NCBI RefSeq assembly: GCF_010686685.1
Contig: NZ_JAAGWD010000003.1
Coordinates: forward strand, 372,001 to 436,000
Direction of reading: 5' to 3'
DNA length: 64,000 bases
Source: Pontibacter burrus
GTDB lineage: Bacteria; Bacteroidota; Bacteroidia; Cytophagales; Hymenobacteraceae
Shown here: in pieces, positions 17,985 through 27,589 of the stretch
Layout of the letters: each line of letters begins with the position of its first letter
How positions within the stretch are numbered: the first letter of the stretch is position 1
Program-made: the position numbers and the translations under genes
The notes under the pieces: generated by a model
Database searches by the model: none
What the model saw: only the letters and a program-made list of their open reading frames with translations
Told to the model about the DNA's origin: nothing

Positions 17985-19316
17985 ATGAAAAGAATTTACC
18001 TGTTTATGGTTCTGGTCGCTGGTTGTTTTCTGACTGGCTGCGAGAAAGACGATGCCCCGGTGCTGGATAATCCGGATGCACGTCTGAACCAGGTTTTGAG
18101 CGAATATAAATCCACATTGGTATCAGCTAAAAGTGGCTGGAAAGGTATTATTTACCCTGCAGGTGGCGGTGCATATGCATTTTACCTGCAGTTCGGTGAA
18201 GATGACCGTGTAACGATGCTGTCGGATTTTGATATGGGTACTGCGGATAAGGCAGCGACCAGTACGTATAGGTTAAAAGCCCTGCAGCGTCCAACGCTGA
18301 TTTTCGATACCTACTCCTACATTCATTACCTTTCTGACCCTGATGAAAGTGTAAACGGCGGTACAAGAGGTGCGGGACTGAAGTCAGATTTCGAGTTTGC
18401 TATAAAGGAGGTTTCAGGTAACACTATAAAACTGGAAGGTACCTTTAACAAGAGCGAAATGGTACTTGTGAAAGCAACTGAAGCAGAAGCTGCTGCCTAT
18501 CAGTCTGGTGAGCTGAAGAATATTATTAAGAACTCGGCCGAAGAAGTGAAGGGTAAGTTTTTATACCTGCTTCTGGATAATCAGAAGGTTCCGGTTATAG
18601 TTAGTGTGGCTAATAAAACACTAACGTTGCTGCACGTTGATGCAAATAACAAAATCGCTCAGATTAATGCCCCCTTCACTTTTGAGTCGGATGGGTTGTT
18701 GCTTCGTAAGCCTTTATCCTATGGGAATAACACGTTTGATAAGGTGTTCTGGGATGCTCAGAATAAGCAGTTTTATATCAACTTAAATGCAGCGCCACTT
18801 TATTTCAGTGTATCTCCGAGCCCGATCGAAATGGCGGTTAACCCTCCGTTGCATAGTGTATTAGGGAAGTCTTACACGTCGATGCAGATAAATGTAGCGA
18901 ACCTGCCGGATCTGTCAGCAAATTTCAGGAATATCTATAATACCGCGAATGCAAGCTTAGGCACTTTTGGCGGAAGATACATTGAGTATATGACCATTCT
19001 GTTTAATGCTAACAACATGGTTACTTTCCAGATCAGGTACCGTAATCCGAGCCAGCCAACTTCATTCTATAACGCTAACTTCGAGTACAAAATGACATTG
19101 AGCCCGGAAGGCGTGGCTACTTTTGCCCTTGCCGCGGCGCCTGCTGGTAACGCGAACTCGATTAAGAACTATGTAGTAGCTTTAACAGATTACTTTGCTA
19201 ATACACCGTTTAAGATCAGCTACATATCTGCCAGTGCGCCAACAGGTTCAACAGTAGGAGGCTTCATGAGTCAGACAAACCCTGAATCTTACTTCTATGG
19301 AGTGCTGATTCAATAG
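17985..19316 (+). CDS. DUF4302 family lipoprotein
   Basis: From the ATG at 17985 the product has 443 residues (a TTG at 17970 is possible but adds nothing useful). The lipobox is CFLTGC. The N-terminal half (NQVLSEYKSTLVSAKSGWKGIIYPAGGGAYAFYLQF) is typical of DUF4302 proteins encoded beside SusC/SusD and the zinc metallohydrolase. From about residue 293 the protein repeats the C-terminal module of the preceding one: GGRYIEYMTILF, FQIRYRNPSQPTSF, AAPAGNANSIK. It is the last gene of the operon, followed by a terminator at 19340. It may be a surface binding protein of the importer; role unproven. Confidence 0.85.
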   Translation: MKRIYLFMVLVAGCFLTGCEKDDAPVLDNPDARLNQVLSEYKSTLVSAKSGWKGIIYPAGGGAYAFYLQFGEDDRVTMLSDFDMGTADKAATSTYRLKALQRPTLIFDTYSYIHYLSDPDESVNGGTRGAGLKSDFEFAIKEVSGNTIKLEGTFNKSEMVLVKATEAEAAAYQSGELKNIIKNSAEEVKGKFLYLLLDNQKVPVIVSVANKTLTLLHVDANNKIAQINAPFTFESDGLLLRKPLSYGNNTFDKVFWDAQNKQFYINLNAAPLYFSVSPSPIEMAVNPPLHSVLGKSYTSMQINVANLPDLSANFRNIYNTANASLGTFGGRYIEYMTILFNANNMVTFQIRYRNPSQPTSFYNANFEYKMTLSPEGVATFALAAAPAGNANSIKNYVVALTDYFANTPFKISYISASAPTGSTVGGFMSQTNPESYFYGVLIQ

Positions 19317-19339
19317 ATGATAGTTTTAGATAAGTATTA

Positions 19340-19376
19340 AAAGACCGGCATCTGCATCAGGTGCCGGTCTTTTTTA
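19340..19376 (+). terminator. Terminator of the SusC/SusD operon
   Basis: AAAGACCGGCA and TGCCGGTCTTT form an eleven-base-pair stem followed by a T run. It lies about 25 bases beyond the last stop of the operon. Confidence 0.9.
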
Positions 19377-19450
19377 TGTATAAACTATAGTTTTATAGAT
19401 TGGCGGTAACTTATTTCAGGCAACAAACTATAGCAAGGCTATAAAAAAAT

Positions 19451-19475
19451 AAAGCCGACCCATAGGGCCGGCTTT
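19451..19475 (-). terminator. Terminator of icmF
   Basis: AAAGCCGACC and GGCCGGCTTT form a stem with one mismatch; the A-rich run at 19443-19450 becomes the T tract on the minus strand. It is 22 bases past the icmF stop. Confidence 0.8.
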
Positions 19476-19496
19476 GCTATGTATATCAGTTAAGGA

Positions 19497-22400
19497 TTAC
19501 ATATTTCTGCGGTACTGTCCGCCAACCTCAAATAAGGCATTTGTGATCTGGCCGAGCGAGCAGAACTTCACAGTTTCCATCATCTCTTCGAAGATATTAC
19601 CGTTGTTGATAGCTACTTGCTGGATACGCTTCAGCATTTCAGCAGACTTATCCGCATTGCGCTGGTGTAGTGATTGTAACATCGAGATCTGGTATTGCTT
19701 TTCTTCTTCAGTCGCACGGATAACTTCCTGTGGAATAACAGTAGGAGAGCCCTGCGATGAAAGGAATGTATTTACACCAATGATCGGGTACTCGCCTGTA
19801 TGTTTCAACGTCTCGTAGTATAGGCTTTCCTCCTGAATCTTACCACGCTGGTACATTGTCTCCATCGCACCCAGCACACCGCCACGCTCTGTTATTCTAT
19901 CAAATTCTAACAACACTGCTTCTTCCACCAGGTCAGTCAGTTCTTCGATGATGAACGAGCCTTGCAGCGGGTTCTCATTCTTAGCAAGACCTAACTCACG
20001 GTTGATGATCAGCTGGATTGCCATGGCCCGACGAACAGATGCTTCAGTTGGCGTTGTGATAGCCTCGTCATAAGCATTTGTGTGCAACGAGTTACAGTTG
20101 TCGTAGATCGCGTAGAGCGCCTGCAGCGTCGTACGGATGTCGTTGAAGTCGATCTCCTGTGCGTGCAGCGAACGGCCAGACGTTTGGATATGGTACTTCA
20201 GCATCTGCGAACGGGCATCCGCGTTATATTTGTGCTTCATGGCTTTCGCCCAAATACGGCGCGCCACACGGCCAATTACGGCATACTCCGGATCAATACC
20301 GTTAGAGAAGAAGAAGCTCAGGTTAGGCGCGAATTTGTTGATGTCCATACCGCGGCTCACATAATACTCCACAAACGTAAAGCCATTTGCCAGCGTGAAT
20401 GCTAATTGTGAAATCGGGTTAGCACCAGCTTCTGCTATATGGTAACCAGAAATGGACACAGAGTAGAAGTTACGCACATTCTTGTTGATGAAGTACGCCT
20501 GCACGTCACCCATTAAACGTAGCGAGAACTCAGTAGAGAAGATACAGGTGTTCTGTGCCTGGTCCTCTTTTAATATGTCGGCCTGCACTGTACCACGAAC
20601 TGCAGCCAGCGTACGGGTCTTGATCGGTTCATATACTTCAGCCGGTAAAACCTGGTCACCAGTAACGCCTAATAGCATCAAACCTAAGCCATCATTACCT
20701 TTTGGCAATTCGCCCTGGTAGCGCGGACGCTCAACACCTTTTTCTTTATAAATAGCCTCGATCTTCTGGTTTACTTCCTCTTCCAGCCCGTTTTCTTTGA
20801 TGTACAGTTCGCACTGTTGGTCGATAGCGGCGTTCATAAAGAAGCCAGTCAGGATAGCGGCTGGGCCGTTGATGGTCATGGAAACCGAGGTCATCGGATC
20901 AGCCAGGTTGAAGCCGGAATATAGTTTTTTCGCATCATCGAGGCAGCAAATGCTTACACCGGAGTTACCGATCTTACCATAGATATCCGGTCTGAAATCC
21001 GGGTCTTCGCCGTAAAGGGTTACTGAGTCAAAGGCTGTAGAAAGACGCTTGGCTGGCATGCCTAAGCTTACGTAATGGAAGCGACGGTTTGTACGCTCTG
21101 GTCCGCCTTCACCTGCAAACATACGGGTAGGGTCTTCGCCTTCGCGCTTGAACGGGAACACGCCTGCTGTGTAAGGGAATTCGCCTGGCACGTTCTCCTG
21201 CAGGTTCCACTTCAGTAAATCGCCCCATGCTTCATAGCGAGGAGTAGCAACCTTCGGAATCTGTAAATGAGAAAGTGACTCGGTATGCGTTTTTATCTTT
21301 AGTTCTTTGTCGCGAACCTTGAACACGTAGAACTCATTTTTGTAAGCCTGTACTTTGTCTTTCCAGTTCTCCAGGATCTTTTTGTTCTGGCCATCTAAAC
21401 TTAAAGCAACTTCAGCATAAGCTTCTTCCAGTTGTTTAACCAACCTGTCTTTATCGGCAATTTCTATAGTTTGAATTGCTTCAATGGACTTCTTAATGCC
21501 ATATAGTTTCTGCGCTACTTCCGCCTGGTCTTTGCTCCACTTGTCATAGTTACGGATAGTCTCCGAAATTTCAGAAAGATAACGCGTGCGGGCAGGAGGG
21601 ATGATGTATACTTTCTCCGACATCTCCTGCGAAGTATGCAGGTTAGAGTTGAACTCTACTCCAGTCTTCTCCTGTATCTTAGCCATCACCGCGCGGTACA
21701 GGCGGTTCATGCCCGGATCATTGAACTGCGAAGCTATAGTTCCGAAAACCGGAATAGCATCATCATTCACATCCCATAGTTGGTGGTTGCGCTTGTATTG
21801 CTTCTTCACATCACGCAGGGCATCCAATGCGCCTCGCTTATCGAATTTGTTCAGGGCAATAACATCCGCAAAGTCGAGCATGTCGATCTTCTCGAGCTGC
21901 GTGGCGGCACCGTACTCCGGCGTCATCACATACAGGCTCATGTCAGAGTGCTCGATGATTTCCGTATCCGACTGACCAATACCGGATGTCTCCAGTATGA
22001 TCAGGTCGAAGTCTGCAGCTTTTACGATGTCTACCGCATCCTGCACATATTTGCTCAGGGCCAGGTTGCTCTGGCGTGTTGCCAGCGAGCGCATGTAAAC
22101 TCTGTCGTTAGAGATCGAGTTCATGCGGATTCTGTCACCCAGCAGGGCACCACCGGTTTTACGCTTCGATGGGTCTACGGAAATGATAGCAATTTTCTTG
22201 TCCGGGAAATCCATCAGGAAGCGGCGCACCAGTTCATCTACCAAAGACGATTTACCTGCACCACCTGTACCGGTTATACCCAGCACCGGAGTCTTTACTT
22301 CTTTGGCCTGCTCTTTTACTTCGTTCAGTATTGTTCTCGCTTCTTCCGGGAAGTTCTCGGCAGCAGAAATCAGGCGGGCAATGGCTTTCGGATCTTTATC

Positions 22401-22883
22401 TTTCAGGTGCTTTACTTCGCCGTTCAGGTTCTGGCCTGTCGGGAAGTCGCACTTCTGCAGCATGTCGTTGATCATACCCTGCAAGCCCAGTGCACGTCCG
22501 TCGTCCGGGGAGTAAATGCGGGCTATGCCGTATGTGTGCAGTTCCTCAATTTCAGTCGGAAGGATAACGCCACCACCACCACCGAAGATACGGATATGGC
22601 CGCAGCCGCGCTCGTTCAGCAGATCGTACATGTACTTAAAGTACTCGATGTGGCCGCCCTGGTAAGAGGTAATGGCAATTGCCTGCGCATCTTCCTGAAT
22701 GGCACAATCCACAATCTCCTGCACCGAACGGTTATGGCCTAAGTGTATCACCTCTGCGCCCGATGCCTGGATAATACGACGCATGATGTTAATAGCAGCG
22801 TCGTGGCCGTCGAACAGAGAAGCCGCTGTCACGATACGTACGTGGTTGACAGGCTTATATGGTTCTACTGTAGTAATTGACAT
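19497..22883 (-). CDS. icmF: Fused isobutyryl-CoA mutase (B12-binding, G-protein chaperone and mutase in one chain)
   Basis: The product has 1128 residues in the order that defines IcmF: an N-terminal cobalamin-binding domain (about 1-140, His27 in FDGHDAA), a MeaB/ArgK-like GTPase (P-loop [12 protein letters not shown] at about 203-213; base-recognition NKFD near 344), then the large mutase domain (about 550-1128, with [13 protein letters not shown]). It interconverts isobutyryl-CoA and n-butyryl-CoA by a radical mechanism, and some members also rearrange longer branched acyl-CoAs. The GTPase part protects and reloads the cofactor. It links valine or branched-chain breakdown to butyrate-type metabolism. 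No meaA or mcm partner lies nearby. Several long opposing frames in it are shadows. Confidence 0.95.
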   Translation of the reverse strand: MSITTVEPYKPVNHVRIVTAASLFDGHDAAINIMRRIIQASGAEVIHLGHNRSVQEIVDCAIQEDAQAIAITSYQGGHIEYFKYMYDLLNERGCGHIRIFGGGGGVILPTEIEELHTYGIARIYSPDDGRALGLQGMINDMLQKCDFPTGQNLNGEVKHLKDKDPKAIARLISAAENFPEEARTILNEVKEQAKEVKTPVLGITGTGGAGKSSLVDELVRRFLMDFPDKKIAIISVDPSKRKTGGALLGDRIRMNSISNDRVYMRSLATRQSNLALSKYVQDAVDIVKAADFDLIILETSGIGQSDTEIIEHSDMSLYVMTPEYGAATQLEKIDMLDFADVIALNKFDKRGALDALRDVKKQYKRNHQLWDVNDDAIPVFGTIASQFNDPGMNRLYRAVMAKIQEKTGVEFNSNLHTSQEMSEKVYIIPPARTRYLSEISETIRNYDKWSKDQAEVAQKLYGIKKSIEAIQTIEIADKDRLVKQLEEAYAEVALSLDGQNKKILENWKDKVQAYKNEFYVFKVRDKELKIKTHTESLSHLQIPKVATPRYEAWGDLLKWNLQENVPGEFPYTAGVFPFKREGEDPTRMFAGEGGPERTNRRFHYVSLGMPAKRLSTAFDSVTLYGEDPDFRPDIYGKIGNSGVSICCLDDAKKLYSGFNLADPMTSVSMTINGPAAILTGFFMNAAIDQQCELYIKENGLEEEVNQKIEAIYKEKGVERPRYQGELPKGNDGLGLMLLGVTGDQVLPAEVYEPIKTRTLAAVRGTVQADILKEDQAQNTCIFSTEFSLRLMGDVQAYFINKNVRNFYSVSISGYHIAEAGANPISQLAFTLANGFTFVEYYVSRGMDINKFAPNLSFFFSNGIDPEYAVIGRVARRIWAKAMKHKYNADARSQMLKYHIQTSGRSLHAQEIDFNDIRTTLQALYAIYDNCNSLHTNAYDEAITTPTEASVRRAMAIQLIINRELGLAKNENPLQGSFIIEELTDLVEEAVLLEFDRITERGGVLGAMETMYQRGKIQEESLYYETLKHTGEYPIIGVNTFLSSQGSPTVIPQEVIRATEEEKQYQISMLQSLHQRNADKSAEMLKRIQQVAINNGNIFEEMMETVKFCSLGQITNALFEVGGQYRRNM

Positions 22884-23187
22884 ACTTTAGTAACAAGATT
22901 TATCAAATTTTAATGCGAAGATAGGATTAAGATTTATAAGATTAAAGGGCAGGCCGTATTTGAGCACAGGGATATTGGCTACTGTCTGCCTTCAGAACTT
23001 TGGAGTTGATAGGAGGGTGGCTTAAAACTATAGGTATTTTTGTTCTATAGTTTGCTGACGGATCTTTTGAGTAAGTCCGCTTAAACTATAGTTTGGGCCT
23101 GCAACTATAGTTTAAGCCGATTGATAATGCAGGTTGCAGAAGTTTTGACATCAAAATAAAATCTGATAATGAATCTATAGTTTATTA
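22884..23187. other. Gene-free spacer rich in the CTATAG palindrome
   Basis: This stretch has no plausible gene. It carries five CTATAG cores in about 160 bases, two of them forming the perfect hairpin at 23080-23117, and a fragment of the dispersed AATCC-type repeat near 22920-22947. The icmF promoter should lie in the first 40 bases (A/T-rich, TTAAAATTTGATAAATC on the minus strand). Confidence 0.6.
23080..23117. repeat. Hairpin built from two AACTATAGTT palindromes
   Basis: GCTTAAACTATAGTT (23080-23094) and AACTATAGTTTAAGC (23103-23117) are perfectly complementary, giving a 15-base-pair stem with an eight-base loop. Each arm is itself palindromic at its core. It lacks a GC-rich stem and T run, so it is a poor terminator. 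It lies between the end of the PAS-LuxR gene and the start of icmF. Confidence 0.7.
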
Positions 23188-23892
23188 TCAACCCAGGCCG
23201 GCCTCTTTGCCCACCGATACCAGGTCGGCTACGTTGGCGGTGCCCAGTTTTTTTTGAATGTTGCGGCGGTGCGTACTAACTGTGTTCGGGCTGATATAAA
23301 GTCGTGATGCGATCGCTTTTGTACTATGCCCCTTGCAAACCAGGTCAAGTACTTCAAGTTCTCTCTTCTGCAGGCTTCTGATCAGGAGTCTGTTCTTTTG
23401 CTTTAGGTTTTCGCGAAGGGCTTCTACCAGTTGCTCTTCTGTGTTCATGCGCGGACTCATGTCCACATCCACACAAAGCAGCTCTTTTACGTTCTCTTCA
23501 TCATCCTGATTAAATACTTTTGCCCAGCCTATAAACCATTTATAGTTGGTTTCATGCTTATGCTTCGCCCTGAAAATGCCGCCATACTCAGCGCCATCAA
23601 AGCTTTTATAGTGTTGTATGCTATCAGTGGGGATGGAGTGGTCGTCCGGGTGCACAATCTTATACATGTATTCCAGTGCGCCCATCTGTAGTATCTCGTC
23701 TAAACTATAGCCCAGCGTCTCTTCGTTGGTTTTGTTACACCAGATAACGCCTTTTTCAAGATCAGAGATGTAAATGTTGGCTGGTACTTCGTGCACCACG
23801 CGTTCCAGAAAGGCGCACTTCTGCTGTAGTTCAAGCAGTTGATTCTCCAGCTCGGCAATTCTGTCGGCAGAGGCAGTTTGTTTTTCAGACAT
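23188..23892 (-). CDS. PAS domain - LuxR-type transcriptional regulator
   Basis: The product has 234 residues: a short coiled coil (about 8-35), a PAS domain (about 36-150, with IWCNKTNEETLGYSLDEIL and VHPDD), and a LuxR-type helix-turn-helix (about 168-232: LQKRELEVLDLVCKGHSTKAIA, then YISPNTVSTHRRNI). There is no receiver, kinase or membrane segment, so it would sense a signal through the PAS domain in the cytoplasm and bind DNA directly. The ligand is unreadable. It is divergent from lepA, from which it is separated by 194 bases. Nearby icmF is a possible but unproven target. Confidence 0.88.
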   Translation of the reverse strand: MSEKQTASADRIAELENQLLELQQKCAFLERVVHEVPANIYISDLEKGVIWCNKTNEETLGYSLDEILQMGALEYMYKIVHPDDHSIPTDSIQHYKSFDGAEYGGIFRAKHKHETNYKWFIGWAKVFNQDDEENVKELLCVDVDMSPRMNTEEQLVEALRENLKQKNRLLIRSLQKRELEVLDLVCKGHSTKAIASRLYISPNTVSTHRRNIQKKLGTANVADLVSVGKEAGLG

Positions 23893-24059
23893 GGGTGAAT
23901 TGAAGTGGTGTCGGGGTAATGCTTAAATATACAGATTTAATTGTATTTGCTAATGTAAGACTGAACTATAGCTGGTGTTAAAAAACAGAAAGTCTGCAAA
24001 ACTATAACTTCTCCTGAAATCATTTTACCGCAGAAGCAGCAACAAATACACTTTCTTCT

Positions 24060-24067
24060 TAACTTTG
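24060..24067 (+). promoter_or_regulatory. -7 promoter element of lepA (TAACTTTG)
   Basis: TAACTTTG matches the Bacteroidota -7 consensus TAnnTTTG exactly and lies 19 bases before the lepA ATG, giving a leader of roughly a dozen bases. A convincing -33 TTG was not found at ideal spacing. Confidence 0.5.
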
Positions 24068-24086
24068 TTAATTCGTATACATACTT

Positions 24087-25871
24087 ATGAAGAACATCCG
24101 AAATTTCTGCATCATCGCCCACATCGACCACGGCAAGAGTACCCTGGCCGACCGCCTGCTTGAGTTTACCTCAACGGTGGCTGAGCGCGAAATGCAAAAC
24201 CAGCTGCTAGACAACATGGACCTGGAGCGCGAGCGCGGCATTACCATTAAGAGCCACGCCATCCAGATGAACTATAACTATAAAGGTGAAGAGTACGTGC
24301 TCAACCTGATCGATACGCCAGGCCACGTAGACTTTTCCTATGAGGTATCACGTTCCATTGCCGCCTGCGAAGGCGCCCTTTTGATTGTGGACTCTTCGCA
24401 GGGAATTGAGGCGCAGACGATCTCTAACCTGTATTTAGCGATAGGCAACGACCTGGAAATCATTCCGGTACTTAACAAGATCGACCTTCCGCACGCGATG
24501 CCGGAAGAAGTTTCTGATCAGATCATCGAGCTTATTGGCTGCGATAAGGAAGACATTATTCATGCATCTGGTAAGGCAGGCATCGGTATAGAAAACATTC
24601 TGAATGCTATCTGTGAGCGCATTCCTGCTCCTAAAGGCGACCCGGCTGCACCACTGCAGGCCCTGATCTTCGACTCAGTATTCAACTCATACAGAGGGAT
24701 TGAAGTTTACTTCCGTATTTTTAACGGTACCCTTAAAAAAGGAGAAAAGGTAAAGTTCATTAACACGGGCAAAACCTACGAAGCTGACGAAATCGGCGTT
24801 CTGAAACTGAACCAGGAGCCTCGGACTGAGATGGCTGCCGGTAATGTGGGCTACCTGATCTCCGGTATCAAGAACGCCAAGGAAGTAAAAGTAGGGGATA
24901 CCATTACGCATGTTGATCGTCCGGCTGAAGGCATTCAGGGTTTTGAAGATGTGAAGCCGATGGTATTTGCCGGTATTTACCCGGTTGAAACGAGCGAATA
25001 CGAAGAACTGCGTGCTTCTATGGAAAAGCTGCAGCTTAACGATGCTTCGCTGGTTTGGGAGCCTGAGACATCTGCGGCCCTTGGCTTTGGTTTCCGTTGC
25101 GGTTTCCTGGGCATGCTGCACATGGAGATTGTGCAGGAGCGCCTGGAGCGGGAATTTGACATGACGGTGATCACAACGGTGCCTTCTGTACAGTTCCATG
25201 CTTACACAACCAGAGATGAAATGATAAAGGTAAACGCACCTTCCGAGATGCCGGAACCTAATTATATCGACCACATCGAAGAGCCGTTCATTAAGGCACA
25301 GATCATCTCCAAGTCAGAGTATGTTGGCCCGATTATCACGCTTTGTATGGACAAGCGCGGTATTCTGAAGAACCAGACCTACCTGACCAGCGACCGAGTA
25401 GAGATGACCTTTGAAATGCCGCTGGCCGAGATCGTGTTCGACTTTTTTGATAAACTGAAAACCATTTCGCGCGGTTATGCTTCCCTGGACTATGAACTGA
25501 TCGGTTTCCGCCCATCAACTATGGTGAAGCTGGATATTATGCTCAACGGCGAGAAAGTGGATGCGTTGAGCGCCATCGTGCACCGCGACAAAGCTTACGA
25601 CTGGGGCAAGCGCCTTTGCGAGAAACTTCGCGAGCTGCTGCCACGCCAGATGTTCGAAATCGCGATTCAGGCAGCCATCGGACAGAAAATTATTGCCCGC
25701 GAAACTGTGAAAGCGATGCGTAAGAACGTACTGGCCAAATGCTACGGCGGTGACATCTCGCGTAAACGTAAGCTCCTTGAAAAGCAGAAAAAAGGTAAGA
25801 AACGCATGCGCCAGGTAGGCAACGTGGAAATTCCGCAAGAGGCCTTCTTAGCCGTGCTTAAACTCGACTAA
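24087..25871 (+). CDS. lepA: Elongation factor 4 (LepA), ribosome-associated GTPase
   Basis: The product has 594 residues, the usual length. G motifs: [14 protein letters not shown] (G1), GITIKS (G2), DTPGHVDF (G3), NKIDLPHA (G4). The EF4-specific C-terminal domain is present ([20 protein letters not shown] near the end), which distinguishes it from EF-G. LepA acts on translating ribosomes and affects initiation and elongation; loss is usually mild. The gene has its own promoter and a hairpin right after. It contains no CTATAG site over 1.8 kb, unlike most genes around it. Confidence 0.98.
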   Translation: MKNIRNFCIIAHIDHGKSTLADRLLEFTSTVAEREMQNQLLDNMDLERERGITIKSHAIQMNYNYKGEEYVLNLIDTPGHVDFSYEVSRSIAACEGALLIVDSSQGIEAQTISNLYLAIGNDLEIIPVLNKIDLPHAMPEEVSDQIIELIGCDKEDIIHASGKAGIGIENILNAICERIPAPKGDPAAPLQALIFDSVFNSYRGIEVYFRIFNGTLKKGEKVKFINTGKTYEADEIGVLKLNQEPRTEMAAGNVGYLISGIKNAKEVKVGDTITHVDRPAEGIQGFEDVKPMVFAGIYPVETSEYEELRASMEKLQLNDASLVWEPETSAALGFGFRCGFLGMLHMEIVQERLEREFDMTVITTVPSVQFHAYTTRDEMIKVNAPSEMPEPNYIDHIEEPFIKAQIISKSEYVGPIITLCMDKRGILKNQTYLTSDRVEMTFEMPLAEIVFDFFDKLKTISRGYASLDYELIGFRPSTMVKLDIMLNGEKVDALSAIVHRDKAYDWGKRLCEKLRELLPRQMFEIAIQAAIGQKIIARETVKAMRKNVLAKCYGGDISRKRKLLEKQKKGKKRMRQVGNVEIPQEAFLAVLKLD

Positions 25872-25878
25872 CGATACC

Positions 25879-25921
25879 AAGCCCCGATGTGCCCCTGTGC
25901 GTCGGGGCTTGTGGTTTATTA
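25879..25921 (+). terminator. Terminator after lepA
   Basis: AAGCCCCGA and TCGGGGCTT form a nine-base-pair stem around a 14-base loop, followed by GTGGTTTATT, a weak T tract. Some read-through into the next gene 60 bases on is plausible. Confidence 0.7.
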
Positions 25922-25931
25922 AACTTTAGTT

Positions 25932-26444
25932 TTGTATTCGGATATAACTATAAAAGCCAGGTGCCACGAGCCTTCAGAAGCAGAAGCTATTCTGCTGGAA
26001 CAAGGCGCGCATTTTGTAGGGCTGGATGTACAGACGGATACGTATTATGAAACAGACTATGGTAAACTAAAGCACCGGCAGGGGAATATTGAAAATGTGC
26101 TGATCCACTATAACCGGAAGCTGGCAGGAGATGCAAAAGAAACTGAAGTACTTTTATATCTGAAAAACCCCAGCGCTGAAACTATAGCTCAGATCTGTGG
26201 CGGCCAGCAAGTGCTGATGCAGGTAAAGAAGTTGCGTAAGATCTTCTTTATTGATAACGTAAAGTTTCATATTGACCTGGTAGAGCCGCTTGGTTACTTT
26301 ATAGAGATAGAAGCAATAGATCTGGAAGGGTCGATCGGGGCAGATATTCTTAGCCAGCAGTGCAACTACTATAAAAATCTATTGCAGATCGAAGACGACG
26401 ACCTGGTTACAAGCTCTTATTCAGAATTGTTACAACATTCATAA
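25932..26444 (+). CDS. CYTH domain protein (class IV adenylate cyclase / thiamine triphosphatase-like)
   Basis: The product has 170 residues. It starts DITIKARC, a variant of the E-x-E-x-K strand that opens CYTH domains, followed by TDTYYETDYGKLKHRQG, VLIHYNRK, ETEVLLYL, KLRKIFFIDNVKFHIDLVEPLG and FIEIEAI, which are the charged strands lining the triphosphate tunnel. Members hydrolyse or cyclise triphosphate substrates. The start is probably the TTG at 25932; no ATG fits near the domain start. A -7-like TAGTTTTG (25927-25934) overlaps that codon, so the transcription start is unclear and it may be read from lepA. Exact substrate unknown. Confidence 0.8.
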   Translation: MYSDITIKARCHEPSEAEAILLEQGAHFVGLDVQTDTYYETDYGKLKHRQGNIENVLIHYNRKLAGDAKETEVLLYLKNPSAETIAQICGGQQVLMQVKKLRKIFFIDNVKFHIDLVEPLGYFIEIEAIDLEGSIGADILSQQCNYYKNLLQIEDDDLVTSSYSELLQHS

Positions 26445-26472
26445 CACGTAATTCATCATTCATAATTCAAAT
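26438..26472. repeat. A/T-rich dispersed repeat (AATTCATCATTCATAATTC type)
   Basis: This intergenic stretch between the CYTH gene and folD reads ATTCATAACACGTAATTC then ATCATTCATAATTC. Similar units occur at about 45038-45066 and 48915-49006, always between genes. Confidence 0.5.
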
Positions 26473-26477
26473 AAACT

Positions 26478-27359
26478 ATGATCCTGCTCGACGGTAAAAG
26501 AACATCGGAAGCGATACAACAGGAAATTGCTGCGGAAGTAGATGCTATAAGAGAGAACGGCGGAAAAGTGCCGCACCTGGCAGCTGTGCTGGTTGGAAAC
26601 GACGGTGGTTCTGTAACCTATGTAACCAACAAAGTGCTGGCCTGCGAGCGCGTAGGTTTTGGCTCATCCCTCATCCGCTATAACGACGATGTAACCGAAG
26701 ATGAACTACTGGCAAAAATTCAGGAACTGAACGAGAGCGAGGAGGTAGATGGCTTTATAGTGCAGTTGCCTTTGCCGCGCCACATTAATGCCCAGAAAGT
26801 ACTCGAAGCTATAGATCCGCGAAAAGACGTAGATGGTTTTCACCCAATAAACGTGGGTCGAATGGTGGTTAATCTGCCATCTTACCTGCCTGCCACCCCT
26901 TATGGAATTCTGCAGCTACTAGAGCGCTACAACATAGAAACTGCTGGTAAACATTGCGTTGTGATCGGGCGCAGTAACATTGTGGGCACACCAATGAGCA
27001 TCCTGATGGCGAAAGGTGGATACCCGGGCAACGCGACAGTTACCTTATGCCACCGCAACACGATTGACCTTGGTTACCACACCCGCCAGGCAGATATTAT
27101 TATTGTAGCCGTTGGCCAGCCAGGTCTGCTTACAGCTGATATGGTAAAAGAAGGAGCTGTTGTAATAGACGTGGGAACTACGCGTGTGCCTGATGCAAGC
27201 CGTAAGTCTGGTTACCGTTTGCGCGGAGATGTGGATTTTGGTAATGTAGCTCCAAAATGCAGTTTTATCACGCCGGTTCCAGGTGGCGTAGGCCCTTTAA
27301 CTATAGCTATGCTTCTGAAAAATACGCTCAAAGCAGCCAAAAGAGAAGTTTACGTTTAA
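26478..27359 (+). CDS. folD: Bifunctional methylenetetrahydrofolate dehydrogenase / cyclohydrolase
   Basis: The product has 293 residues. Signature motifs: [14 protein letters not shown] (Tyr and Lys of the active site), [27 protein letters not shown], and the nucleotide-binding [10 protein letters not shown], with [16 protein letters not shown] at the end. It interconverts 5,10-methylene- and 10-formyl-tetrahydrofolate, feeding purine and formyl-methionine synthesis. It is a single gene with a terminator at 27386. Confidence 0.97.
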   Translation: MILLDGKRTSEAIQQEIAAEVDAIRENGGKVPHLAAVLVGNDGGSVTYVTNKVLACERVGFGSSLIRYNDDVTEDELLAKIQELNESEEVDGFIVQLPLPRHINAQKVLEAIDPRKDVDGFHPINVGRMVVNLPSYLPATPYGILQLLERYNIETAGKHCVVIGRSNIVGTPMSILMAKGGYPGNATVTLCHRNTIDLGYHTRQADIIIVAVGQPGLLTADMVKEGAVVIDVGTTRVPDASRKSGYRLRGDVDFGNVAPKCSFITPVPGGVGPLTIAMLLKNTLKAAKREVYV

Positions 27360-27385
27360 CTATAGCATATAAGCTTAAGTGCATC

Positions 27386-27424
27386 AAGCCCTGTTATGCT
27401 TTCATGACAGGGCTTGTTCTTTAT
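27386..27424 (+). terminator. Terminator of folD
   Basis: AAGCCCTGT and ACAGGGCTT form a stem around a 12-base loop, followed by GTTCTTTATT. Confidence 0.75.
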
Positions 27425-27525
27425 TGTCTGAACCGTAGATTAAGAACAGGAGCCTTTAATTTGGTGGTGCTATAGTTTAACTTTCTCCCTAGGTGCGGGT
27501 TTTAACTCAACTAGGTTAAAATAAT

Positions 27526-27568
27526 GTCTGAATCAGGATTTATAGGATTAAAGGATTTTCGGGATTGT
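27526..27568. repeat. Dispersed AATCAGGATTTATAGGATTA-type repeat
   Basis: The unit reads TGAATCAGGATTTATAGGA then TTAAAGGATTTTCGGGATT. Related fragments occur at about 22920-22947, 43452-43485 (opposite orientation) and 52240-52276 (opposite orientation). All are intergenic. Confidence 0.5.
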
Positions 27569-27589
27569 ACTATGCTATAGTTTGGGATA

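Noticed and set aside
21780..22742. A 320-codon frame opposite icmF
   Set aside because: It is antisense to the conserved GTPase and B12 domains; its composition is that of a shadow frame.
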